This document shows, piece after piece, positions 1 to 7,356 of a stretch of 9,184 bases of DNA. The position numbers and the translations under genes were made by a program. Every line of letters begins with the position of its first letter. Position 1 is the first letter of the stretch. The notes below the pieces were generated by a model. The model was not told the origin of the DNA. It did no database searches and saw nothing but the letters and a program-made list of their open reading frames with translations. The DNA is taken from assembly GCA_018971405.1 (NCBI GenBank), contig JAGXAX010000039.1, positions 1 through 9,184 of the forward strand, in the 5' to 3' direction. Source of the DNA: Alphaproteobacteria bacterium (lineage in GTDB: Bacteria > Pseudomonadota > Alphaproteobacteria > Micavibrionales > UBA2020).

Positions 1-367
1 TCCTCGACACGCTGCCGGTCAACGCCCATACCACGACGAGCGACGCGCTCTGGGCGGGCCTGCCGGTGCTGACCTGCGCCGGTGAAACTTTCGCGGGGCG
101 CGTGGCGGGCAGCCTCCTTACCGCCATCGGCCTGCCGGAGCTGGTCGCGCATTCCCTTGAAGAATACGAGGCGCTGGCCTTGCAACTGGCGCAGAATCCG
201 GAACAGCTCAAGGCCTTGCGCGAAAAGCTGGCGAAAAACCGCCTAACGACGCCGCTGTTCGACATCAAGCGCTATGTCGAAAATCTCGAAAGCGCCTACG
301 AGACGATGTGGGGGATCTGGCAGGCGGGCGAGCCGCCGCGGGCGTTCAGGGTGGAAAAGAAAAAATC

Positions 368-371
<4 letters not shown>
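1..371 (+). CDS. GT41 (SPINDLY/OGT-like) glycosyltransferase, C-terminal fragment
   Basis: This is the last 122 residues of a protein that begins before the window; the first full codon is at base 3. The fragment starts with LDTLPVNAHTTTSDALWAGL, which matches the late catalytic region of family GT41 (O-GlcNAc transferase / SPINDLY C-terminal domain), where the HTTTSDALWAGLP stretch helps bind the UDP-sugar. It continues with the family's usual tail: TFAGRVAGSLL, GLPELVAHSLEEYEALAL, and an RLTTPLFD element before a closing helix with YETMW. Full-length members usually carry N-terminal TPR repeats, which cannot be seen here. The enzyme would transfer a sugar from a nucleotide-sugar to protein or another acceptor in the cytoplasm. 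Its TGA stop overlaps the ATG of the next gene (ATGA), so the two are probably co-translated. Donor and acceptor cannot be told from this fragment; an O-GlcNAc role is only one option. Confidence 0.9.
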
Positions 372-1141
<770 letters not shown>

Positions 1142-1166
1142 AAACGCCCATTTTTATGTAGAAATA

Positions 1167-1193
1167 TTGAATCCAGCGGGGCGATCTGATAAT
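1167..1193 (+). promoter_or_regulatory. Possible promoter upstream of cysD
   Basis: In the 60-base gap between cysQ and cysD there is TTGAAT (1167-1172) and GATAAT (1188-1193), separated by 15 bases. They match the sigma-70 -35 and -10 consensus at 4 of 6 and 5 of 6 positions; the spacer is shorter than the usual 16-18. A transcript from this site would begin around base 1200, almost at the cysD ATG at 1202. No Shine-Dalgarno sequence is visible before that ATG, so the mRNA might be leaderless. The genes could equally be read through from cysQ. Confidence 0.3.
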
Positions 1194-1201
1194 TTCCGGC
1201 C

Positions 1202-1999
1202 ATGCAAGATCATCTCGACGAACTTGAATCGAAGACAATATATATTCTGCGCGAGGCGTATAACCGCATCAAGCCGCTTGGCATGCTGTGGTCGATCGGC
1301 AAGGATTCGACCGCGCTTCTGTGGTGCATCCGTAAGGCGTTCTACGGCCGCGTGCCGTTCCCGATGATCCAGCTTGATACCGGCATGGAAGAAGACGAGG
1401 TCTATGCCTTCCGCGACCAGCTGGTAAAGGATTGGGGCTTCGAGCTGAAAATCGAGCAATGCCCGCCGGAAGAACAGATGGACCAAACGCTGCCGCCCGC
1501 GACCCGCGCCGCCGCGCGCAAGACTGAAGGCCTCAAAAACCTCCTTGCCCGTGAAAAGTACAAAGGCGTGATCGTCGGCATCCGCCGCGACGAGCAGAGC
1601 ATGCGGGCGAAAGAGCGCGTTTTCTCGCCGCGCCGGTTCGACGGCACATGGGACTACAAAGACCAGCCCGCCGAGTTCTGGGATCAATACAAAACCGACT
1701 TCCCCGAAGACACGCATGTGCGCATCCACCCGATTTTGCACTGGCGCGAAATCGACATCTGGCGCTACACGCAGCGCGAGAACATTCCGATCGTGCCGCT
1801 GTATCTGGCGCGGAATGGCATGCGCTTCCGTTCGCTTGGAGAAAAGAACATCACCTTCCCGATCAAGAGCAATGCTTCCACCATCGAGGAAATCATCGCC
1901 GAGCTGGAAACGACAAAAACCTCCGAACGCGCCGGACGTTCCATGGACAGCGAGACCGAGGACAGCTTCGAGCGCCTCAGGCAATCGGGGTATATGTGA
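1202..1999 (+). CDS. cysD: Sulfate adenylyltransferase subunit 2 (ATP sulfurylase, small subunit), compact form
   Basis: A 265-residue PAPS-reductase/PP-loop family protein. With CysN it makes adenosine 5'-phosphosulfate (APS) from ATP and sulfate in the cytoplasm. The ATP-binding PP-loop SIGKDS is at residues 31-36, after the typical N-terminal helix [11 protein letters not shown]. Other CysD signatures are [20 protein letters not shown] (126-131), RAKERVFS (135-142) and the closing TSERAGR...GYM. Typical CysD proteins have about 300 residues. Here the segment between VPLYLA and the RFRSLG motif (residues about 203-211), where E. coli CysD carries roughly 30 extra residues, is almost absent. 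The GCWP element that normally follows RF-TLG is replaced by GEKNITFP. The reading frame is clean, so this looks like a variant and not a broken gene. The start fits the family N-terminus although no clear ribosome binding site is seen. The stop TGA shares one base with the cysNC ATG, indicating co-translation. Confidence 0.92.
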   Translation: MQDHLDELESKTIYILREAYNRIKPLGMLWSIGKDSTALLWCIRKAFYGRVPFPMIQLDTGMEEDEVYAFRDQLVKDWGFELKIEQCPPEEQMDQTLPPATRAAARKTEGLKNLLAREKYKGVIVGIRRDEQSMRAKERVFSPRRFDGTWDYKDQPAEFWDQYKTDFPEDTHVRIHPILHWREIDIWRYTQRENIPIVPLYLARNGMRFRSLGEKNITFPIKSNASTIEEIIAELETTKTSERAGRSMDSETEDSFERLRQSGYM

Positions 2000-3897
2000 T
2001 GACGCAGCAAGCTGAAAAAGTCGGCGTTGTCATCGTCGGTCATGTCGATCACGGCAAATCGACGCTGATCGGCCGCCTGCTGCACGATACCGACAGCCTG
2101 ATGGACGGTAAACTCAAGGAGGTTCAGGAAAGCTGCAAGCGCCGCAATGTGCCGTTCGAATGGTCGTTTTTGCTCGATGCTTTTCAGGCCGAGCGCGATC
2201 AGGCCGTCACCATCGACACGACGCAGATCTGGTTCAAAAGCAAAAAACGCCCTTACGTCATTATCGACGCGCCGGGGCATCGCGAATTTTTGAAGAACAT
2301 GATCTCCGGCGCGGCCTTTGCCGATGCCGCCATTCTCGTCGTCGACGCCGCCGAGGGCGTGCGCGAACAGACCAAGCGCCATGCCTATCTCCTGCATCTG
2401 CTGGGGCTGAAGCAGGTCGTGGTTGCGATCAACAAAATGGACGCCGCCGGTTACAATGAAAAACGCTTCAATGACGTGAAAGCGGAAATCACGGCTTATC
2501 TTTCCGGCATCGACGTTGTGCCTCGGGCGATCCTCCCCATCGCCGCGCGTGAAGGCGATAATATCGCCAAAAAATCGGATAAAATGCCATGGCACAAAGG
2601 CTTGTCCTTACTGGAACAACTCGATGCTTTCTCGCCCGCGCAGCCGCCGGTGGAAAAACCCCTGCGCTTTCCGGTGCAGGACGTTTACCGTTTCGACGAA
2701 CGCCGCATCATCGTCGGGCGCATCACGTCCGGCGTTGTGCGCAAGGGCGATGTGCTGACGTTTTCGCCGTCGAACCGCACGGCGACGGTCGTTTCCATCG
2801 AGAAATGGAACGCGCCGCACGAAATTCTCTCCGCGCAGGCGGGCGAGTCGGTCGGCATCACGCTTGACCAGCCGATCTATGCCGCGCGCGGCGACGTTGC
2901 CAGCCACGCCGACAAGACGCCGATGCTGACCCACGATTTCCGCGGCAACATCTTCTGGCTCGGCAAGGAGCCCCTGCGCGCCGGAAAGCGCTACAAGATC
3001 AAGCTCGCGACGGCGGAGGCGACAGTGACGGTGCAGTCGATCGACCGCGTGATCGACACGGGCGATTTGACGCGGACGGAAAAAGATTTCGTTTCCGCCA
3101 ACGAGATGGCGATGGTCACGTTCCACAGTCGCGAGACGATCGCGCTCGACCCCTTTGCGGACAATCATGAAACCGGCCGCGCCGTCATCATCGAAAATCA
3201 GGACGTTGTCGGCGGAGGCATCCTCAATATGGACGGGCTGGCCGATCTCCGTCTGCAGCGTCAGGCAGCGCAGGAAAACCTTCATGCCGTCGATCACCTG
3301 CTGACGGCGGGCGACCGTGCTTTGCGCAACGGCCATCGCGGCATGGTGGCGTGGCTGACGGGGCTTTCCGGCGCGGGAAAATCGACGCTTGCCATGCGCG
3401 TCGAGGGCGCCTTGCATGCCAAAGGTATGCAAACTTATGTCCTGGATGGTGATAATGTAAGGCGCGGGCTCAACGCCGACCTCGGCTTTTCCGCCAAAGA
3501 CCGCAGCGAGAACATCCGCCGTGTCGGCGAAGTGGCGGCGCTGATGGCTGACGCGGGGCTGATCGTCATCACCGCCTTCATCTCGCCGTTCGTCGCCGAC
3601 CGCCGGAGCGCGCGCGCGGCGGCAGGAGAAGGTTTCCATGAAATCCACGTCAAGGCCGACCTTTCAACCTGCGAAAAGCGCGACCCCAAGGGCCTCTACA
3701 AAAAGGCCCGCAGCGGGAAGATCGCCGAATTCACCGGCATCACCTCGCCTTATGAGCCGCCGGAGACACCGGAACTGGTTGTTGACACGGGGGGGCACGA
3801 CGTCGATGAGTGCGTCGGCATGATCGTCGATCATATTCTCAAGCATGCGCGCATTTCCGCGGCGCGGAACCCGCAGTCCGCGCGCGCCGAAAGCTAG
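1999..3897 (+). CDS. cysNC: Bifunctional sulfate adenylyltransferase subunit 1 / adenylylsulfate kinase (CysN-CysC fusion)
   Basis: A 632-residue fusion. The N-terminal part (about 1-430) is the GTPase subunit of ATP sulfurylase, which couples GTP hydrolysis to APS formation by CysD. It has G1 GHVDHGKS at 14-21, the switch-I-side motif RDQAVTID at 66-73, G3 DAPGH at 90-94 and G4 NKMD at 145-148, followed by the two beta-barrel domains of the EF-Tu-like fold. The C-terminal part (about 440-632) is APS kinase: P-loop GLSGAGKS at 455-462, then [42 protein letters not shown] and FTGI-SPYE. It phosphorylates APS to PAPS. The chosen ATG overlaps the cysD stop; the frame is open further upstream, but that stretch lies inside cysD and does not resemble CysN. 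RDQAVTID replaces the usual REQGITID, and [16 protein letters not shown] resembles EF-1alpha more than E. coli CysN. The fusion is known from rhizobia (NodQ/CysNC). The gene ends 13 bases before the convergent pilin gene. Confidence 0.95.
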   Translation: MTQQAEKVGVVIVGHVDHGKSTLIGRLLHDTDSLMDGKLKEVQESCKRRNVPFEWSFLLDAFQAERDQAVTIDTTQIWFKSKKRPYVIIDAPGHREFLKNMISGAAFADAAILVVDAAEGVREQTKRHAYLLHLLGLKQVVVAINKMDAAGYNEKRFNDVKAEITAYLSGIDVVPRAILPIAAREGDNIAKKSDKMPWHKGLSLLEQLDAFSPAQPPVEKPLRFPVQDVYRFDERRIIVGRITSGVVRKGDVLTFSPSNRTATVVSIEKWNAPHEILSAQAGESVGITLDQPIYAARGDVASHADKTPMLTHDFRGNIFWLGKEPLRAGKRYKIKLATAEATVTVQSIDRVIDTGDLTRTEKDFVSANEMAMVTFHSRETIALDPFADNHETGRAVIIENQDVVGGGILNMDGLADLRLQRQAAQENLHAVDHLLTAGDRALRNGHRGMVAWLTGLSGAGKSTLAMRVEGALHAKGMQTYVLDGDNVRRGLNADLGFSAKDRSENIRRVGEVAALMADAGLIVITAFISPFVADRRSARAAAGEGFHEIHVKADLSTCEKRDPKGLYKKARSGKIAEFTGITSPYEPPETPELVVDTGGHDVDECVGMIVDHILKHARISAARNPQSARAES

Positions 3898-3910
3898 AGC
3901 CGGGATCAGG

Positions 3911-4804
3911 CTATTCTTTCTGGCAACAGACGCCGCTGGCGGGCGGAGTGCAGCCCGCGCCCGCGAACGGCATCCAGCCGCCCGGACAGACGTTCTGAAC
4001 AAAGGGCGCGACCATGTTGGGCGGAATGATGATCGTCGGCATGGTCGCCGCGTGCCAGACGAGAAGATCGTCGTAAGCGTTGGCGCCGACAGTGCTGTTC
4101 AGCATGGTCGAGACGAACTTCGGCGTGGGCAGGGTGCAGTTCGTCGTTTCGACGGCGCCGCCGGGGCAGGCGACGCCTTGCTTGCCGGCCAGGGTATAGG
4201 CGCCCGCGCCGTCCGGCCCGTAGCTGAGGATCACGTATTGCGCGCTTTGGGGCGGCACGGGGATGCTGTTTCCGCCGCTGTCCACGACGTCGATTGACCC
4301 CAGCGTCGCGGCGTATTGCTTGGCGGTCGTCAGCCAGTCGGTGACGGCGTAGGTGAAGCGGTCCCCCCAGGCGTCGGCGATATCCGTGTCCGGCAGGTTG
4401 AGCGTGCGAACCGGCACCGCGCCGATGACGATATAGCCTGTGGTGTTCGTCCCGGATATTCTTCCCGTCGTCCGGAACGTGCCCGTCGCGGCGCCTGCGT
4501 TCTGGTAGCAGTCCGCATTCGCGCCGGAATAGGCGGTGGTATCGGTCAGTTCCCTGCCGAACGTCGTCGTGTCCTGCGTGTCGGTGAACGAGGCGGGGCA
4601 GGGCAGGGCGTTGTTGATAGTGAGATAGGCGATGAGCGCGTTGTCGATCTCCGTCATGCGCGACTGGGTCGTGATGATGCGTGATTCCTTCATGTAGGAC
4701 AGCAGCATCGAGGCGGCCGCCGCGATCAGAAGCCCGCCGATGATGAGGACGATCGCCACTTCCAGCAGCGTGAAACCGGCGGTAGGAGATTTATATTTTT
4801 TCAT
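3911..4804 (-). CDS. Prepilin-like (pseudopilin) protein with Cys-rich tail
   Basis: A 297-residue protein with a type IV prepilin N-terminus. A short basic leader, MKKYKSPTAG, is followed by FTLLEVAIVLIIGGLLIAAA. Cleavage by prepilin peptidase is predicted after G10, leaving F at +1 and the conserved Glu at +5 (E15); the hydrophobic helix runs to about residue 37. The start at 4804 is preferred over one at 4813, which would add three residues (MDF), because the AAGG upstream lies 10 bases from this ATG but only one base from the other. The globular part is unusually large for a pseudopilin and carries Cys69, Cys99, Cys213 and Cys223, motifs PCPA, PVRTLNLPD, WG-RFTYAVT and VVDSGGNS, and a tail with Cys273, Cys285, Cys293 and Cys294. 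It is paralogous to the first half of the divergent neighbour at 4962. It probably assembles at a pilus or type II secretion-like pseudopilus tip; which machine it serves cannot be told. Confidence 0.85.
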   Translation of the reverse strand: MKKYKSPTAGFTLLEVAIVLIIGGLLIAAAASMLLSYMKESRIITTQSRMTEIDNALIAYLTINNALPCPASFTDTQDTTTFGRELTDTTAYSGANADCYQNAGAATGTFRTTGRISGTNTTGYIVIGAVPVRTLNLPDTDIADAWGDRFTYAVTDWLTTAKQYAATLGSIDVVDSGGNSIPVPPQSAQYVILSYGPDGAGAYTLAGKQGVACPGGAVETTNCTLPTPKFVSTMLNSTVGANAYDDLLVWHAATMPTIIIPPNMVAPFVQNVCPGGWMPFAGAGCTPPASGVCCQKE

Positions 4805-4961
4805 AAAATCCATGCCTTTTCAGGTATTTGCGAGAAAACTGACTGCCCCATTATAATGCATTTTAACGGTTTTTAACCTAATTTAATTGTATAATAAAAA
4901 GGTAAACAGACTCTTTCGCCGGAAGGCCTGCCGGATCGTATCTGTTTATCGGGGGTTGGCA
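4805..4961. promoter_or_regulatory. AT-rich divergent control region between the two pilin genes
   Basis: This stretch is strikingly AT-rich compared with the flanking genes and must hold the start signals for both divergent genes. Seen directly: the palindrome ATTATAAT at 4850-4857 gives a perfect TATAAT -10 hexamer on each strand; a second TATAAT lies on the + strand at 4890-4895; and TTTTAAC occurs twice, at 4861-4867 and 4871-4877, exactly 10 bases apart. On the + strand, TTGCGA (4828-4833) sits 18 bases before the first TATAAT. On the minus strand, only weak -35 matches (GTTAAA/TTAAAA) fall at the right distance, and these overlap the TTTTAAC repeat. A GGGGG at 4951-4955, six bases before the ATG at 4962, serves as ribosome binding site for the + strand gene. 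Which -10 is used is not known. Confidence 0.5.
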
Positions 4962-6518
4962 ATGAAATATCATAATGCTGCAAAAAATGCGCGTTGCGGA
5001 GTAAAAGGCATCGGCCTGATAGAAATGAGCTTCTTCATCCTCGCCATGGGGATGACGGTTGCCGCGGGCGCGCCGATCTACAAGGAATATAACGTCAACA
5101 AGCGCATGAACGAGACGAACGCCGCCGTCGCCAACGCGCAGGCGGCGCTGACCGCGTTTTACCAGCAAAACGGCTATTACCCCTGCCCGGCGCCGCGCAA
5201 TGTCGCGGTGGATCATGCAGGCTTCGGCGCCTCGGTGGATTGCAGCCAGCCTGCGGTTCCTCCCGGCACGGTCAGCGCGCAGGGGCGGGTGATCAACGGC
5301 ACGCCGTGGAAGGTGCGCATCGGCACGCTGCCTGTGCGCACGCTCGGCTTACCGGACAAGGCGGTTATGGACGGCTGGGGTCATCTTCTCACCTATGCGG
5401 TGACGGAAAACTACACCCTGCCGCCGGTGCCCTCGCAGCAAAAGGATCTTCTGCACGGCGCCATCACGATTGTGGACAGCAACAATAATTCCGTGACGAC
5501 CAATAATGGCGTCGCCGTATACGTCGTCGTCGCGGCGGGGGAGGACGGGCGCGGCGCCTATAACATCAACGGCCAGCAGCCGGTGGCCTGCCCCGCTTCC
5601 GGCCTCGTGGCCGAAAACTGCAACGACGACGCGACGTTCCGCGCCACGACGCTGCAATCCATGAACGGGCAGCAAAGCTTCACCAACCTGCTGGCCTATG
5701 GTGCCGACCCCTGCAACCTGACGGGCGGCGGCGGCAACAACATCGGCAACGTCACGTTTTTCGTCGATAACAGCGGCAGTATGGCGACAAGGGACGTCAC
5801 CACCACCGGCGGACCCAATATCTCCCGCATGCAGGCGGTGCACCAGGCTCTGACGACCGTCATTCCCTCCCTGATCACCCAGAAATCCCAAAACGACCCG
5901 ACCAACCTCGTGGGCGTCGCCAACTTCTCGACTTATTGCGCGGGCATCGCCACCAGCTGCAACGGCAATGTCAATAACGGAGGCTGTCTCGTTCCCCACA
6001 ATCCTCCAACTCTGGCGGATACGCAATGCCTCTATAACGGCGCCAATAATTCGGCGGGGTATAGCACATCCGACATTTCAGGCGCCCTTAGCGCTTCCAC
6101 GTCGGCGAATATAGCGTCCGGCACCTATCAGACCGTCTCCAACAATCTGGTCAATAAGGTGAACGCGATGCAGCCGACTGGCGATACGCCGCTTTATACT
6201 TCGATGGTAGACACGGTGACGGCCATGCAGAACGGGCAGCCGAACAAACCCAACCTTCTAGTCGTCGTCTCCGACGGCGGCGACAATACCAGTAATATTT
6301 CCAATACGACGATGATCAACACGCTGGCCACCAAATATCCCAACCTGAAGGTCGACTTCGTGTTCGTGGGGGGGAAGCAGGACTGCGCCTCTTGCGTGCA
6401 GGCCGCCATTTTCGGAAAGACGCCGCAGGGGAACCAGTTGAAGGGGAACTTTATCGCCGTGCAAAACTCCCAGAAGATCCTGGATGGCCTGCAAGGCGCC
6501 GTGAACTCGTGCCCGTAG
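4962..6518 (+). CDS. Modular pilin: prepilin-like domain fused to a von Willebrand factor A domain
   Basis: A 518-residue protein in two parts. Residues 1-16 form a prepilin leader ending KG, followed by IGLIEMSFFILAMGMTVAAG. Cleavage after G16 would put the conserved Glu (E21) at +5. Residues about 17-250 match the divergent neighbour along its length: PCPA, PVRTLGLPD, GWGHLLTYAVT, IVDSNNNS, GEDGRGAY and four conserved cysteines (75, 94, 210, 220). A Gly/Asn linker near 252-260 leads into a VWA domain. Its MIDAS residues are intact: D269-x-S271-x-S273 in FVDNSGSM, T409 in GDTPLY, and D438 in VVVSDGGDN. Within the VWA domain there is a Cys/Asn-rich insert (Cys326, 333, 342, 356) and a CASC at 475-478. 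The start at 4962 has a good ribosome binding site; the frame is open from 4887, but that extension would place 25 extra residues before the leader. Likely exported to a pilus or pseudopilus, probably at its tip, for metal-dependent adhesion; this role is inferred. Confidence 0.88.
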   Translation: MKYHNAAKNARCGVKGIGLIEMSFFILAMGMTVAAGAPIYKEYNVNKRMNETNAAVANAQAALTAFYQQNGYYPCPAPRNVAVDHAGFGASVDCSQPAVPPGTVSAQGRVINGTPWKVRIGTLPVRTLGLPDKAVMDGWGHLLTYAVTENYTLPPVPSQQKDLLHGAITIVDSNNNSVTTNNGVAVYVVVAAGEDGRGAYNINGQQPVACPASGLVAENCNDDATFRATTLQSMNGQQSFTNLLAYGADPCNLTGGGGNNIGNVTFFVDNSGSMATRDVTTTGGPNISRMQAVHQALTTVIPSLITQKSQNDPTNLVGVANFSTYCAGIATSCNGNVNNGGCLVPHNPPTLADTQCLYNGANNSAGYSTSDISGALSASTSANIASGTYQTVSNNLVNKVNAMQPTGDTPLYTSMVDTVTAMQNGQPNKPNLLVVVSDGGDNTSNISNTTMINTLATKYPNLKVDFVFVGGKQDCASCVQAAIFGKTPQGNQLKGNFIAVQNSQKILDGLQGAVNSCP

Positions 6519-6537
6519 TCTTTACGGGCTTGCTTTT
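6511..6537 (+). terminator. Likely rho-independent terminator of the VWA-pilin gene
   Basis: GCCCGTA (6511-6517) and TACGGGC (6523-6529) form a perfect 7-bp GC-rich stem with a 5-base loop, followed by TTGCTTTT. The TAG stop codon (6516-6518) lies within the hairpin, so termination and end of translation coincide. The T-tract is interrupted by GC, so efficiency is uncertain. Confidence 0.55.
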
Positions 6538-6557
6538 GCGGGCGCGAGGGGTATGAT
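6530..6557 (+). promoter_or_regulatory. Possible promoter for the small membrane protein-sco pair
   Basis: TTGCTT (6530-6535) and TATGAT (6552-6557) are 16 bases apart, matching the sigma-70 -35 at 3 of 6 and -10 at 5 of 6 positions. The site lies directly after the pilin terminator and 33 bases before the ATG at 6591, where a promoter would be expected. The -35 overlaps the terminator's T-tract. The call rests on position and a weak consensus match. Confidence 0.33.
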
Positions 6558-6590
6558 TGGCTCGAATTCCCTTGGGGAGAAGGGCTGATC

Positions 6591-6755
6591 ATGACAGACC
6601 AGATGAAAATACCGGCAGAGGAAGAGTTGCGGAGGCGCAACCGCCGTTTTGGCATCGTGCTCGGCGCCATCGTGGCGGGGATCTTCGTTCTCACCTTCGC
6701 GATCGCGATTTTCATTCATTATGCGGATGCGCACCATGTCGCCGGCGGATCTTAA
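6591..6755 (+). CDS. Small single-pass membrane protein upstream of sco (54 aa)
   Basis: The reading frame encodes 54 residues: a charged N-terminus, MTDQMKIPAEEELRRRNRRF, then one hydrophobic helix at about residues 20-43 (GIVLGAIVAGIFVLTFAIAI and onward), and a short tail with HYADAHH. The Arg-rich stretch just before the helix predicts a cytoplasmic N-terminus by the positive-inside rule. AAGGG at 6580-6584 is a good ribosome binding site six bases before the ATG. Its 3' end overlaps the start of sco by 20 bases, so the two are probably co-translated. Small one-helix proteins with an Arg-rich N-terminus (CoxF-like) are known in alphaproteobacterial cytochrome oxidase assembly operons. The resemblance here is general, not a firm family match. 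The His-rich tail could face the periplasm and bind metal, but that is speculation. Confidence 0.62.
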   Translation: MTDQMKIPAEEELRRRNRRFGIVLGAIVAGIFVLTFAIAIFIHYADAHHVAGGS

Positions 6756-7356
6756 GCGCGGACTGGCCGCGGTCGTTTTTGCGGGTTTCATCCTGATGGG
6801 GCTGGCGGGCTGCCATTCCAAAGACGACTGGAACAACACAGACATGACGGGCAGCCTGCCGCGCCTTGCCTTCACCATGGCGCGCGCCCGCGACGGGAGG
6901 ACGGTCACGGCGGAGGATTACCGCGGCAAGGTCGTGCTGCTTTATTTCGGCTACAGTTCTTGCACCGACGCCTGCCCGCGGACGCTGTCTTCCCTTGCCG
7001 ACGTTTTAAAAGAGATGAAGGGCAGGGCGCATGACGTGCGCGTGCTGTTCGTCACGGTCGATCCGGAGCGCGACACGCTGGCTGTTCTGAAACGCTACGA
7101 AGCCCTTTTCGGGCCGGAATTCGACGCCCTGCGCGGCACGCCGGACCAACTCGCGGCCTTGGCGCGCCGCTACCGCGTCTCCTATTCCGTGACGCCGGCG
7201 AAAGACGGCAAGCCTTATATCGTGACGCACAGCGCCGGTGTTTACGTTTTTGGCCGCGATGGCAGCATACGGCTGCTGTTGTCGAAGCTGGAGGGCGACA
7301 GGCCGGATATCGCCGGCACGGCGGCGGATCTTACGCGACTTGCGGACTGGAAGTAG
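6736..7356 (+). CDS. SCO1/SenC family copper-binding lipoprotein
   Basis: A 206-residue thioredoxin-fold protein of the SCO1/SenC/PrrC family. Such proteins deliver copper to, or reduce cysteines of, the CuA site of cytochrome oxidase on the periplasmic face of the inner membrane. Residues 10-26 form a lipoprotein signal ending LAGC, so Cys26 would be lipidated. The copper-binding CxxxC motif is C76-T-D-A-C80 followed by P, and the distant His ligand is H165 in IVTHSAGVYVF. VDPERDT and YFGYSSC are further family signatures. The start at 6736 (MSPADLKRG) is chosen because CGGATG lies at a fair distance upstream and it gives a compact lipoprotein signal; in-frame ATGs at 6721 and 6727 are alternatives. 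The start overlaps the preceding small gene. The 3' end overlaps the convergent ctaG-like gene by 26 bases. All key residues are present. Confidence 0.92.
   Translation: MSPADLKRGLAAVVFAGFILMGLAGCHSKDDWNNTDMTGSLPRLAFTMARARDGRTVTAEDYRGKVVLLYFGYSSCTDACPRTLSSLADVLKEMKGRAHDVRVLFVTVDPERDTLAVLKRYEALFGPEFDALRGTPDQLAALARRYRVSYSVTPAKDGKPYIVTHSAGVYVFGRDGSIRLLLSKLEGDRPDIAGTAADLTRLADWK

Noticed and set aside
1154..1984. Long open frame on the minus strand opposite cysD (276 residues)
   Set aside because: It lies wholly antisense to a well-supported gene, has no recognisable domain and shows the composition expected of a shadow frame in GC-rich DNA.
2608..3648. 346-residue open frame on the minus strand opposite cysNC
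   Set aside because: Arg/His/Asp-rich shadow of the CysNC codons, with no known motif and no ribosome binding context.
3893..3915. AGCC...GGCT inverted repeat between cysNC and the pilin gene
   Set aside because: A four-pair stem with no T-tract on either side; not convincing as a terminator.
5349..6026. 225-residue minus-strand frame inside the VWA-pilin gene
   Set aside because: Antisense to the fusion, Val/Ala/Arg-rich and without motifs; explained by codon bias.
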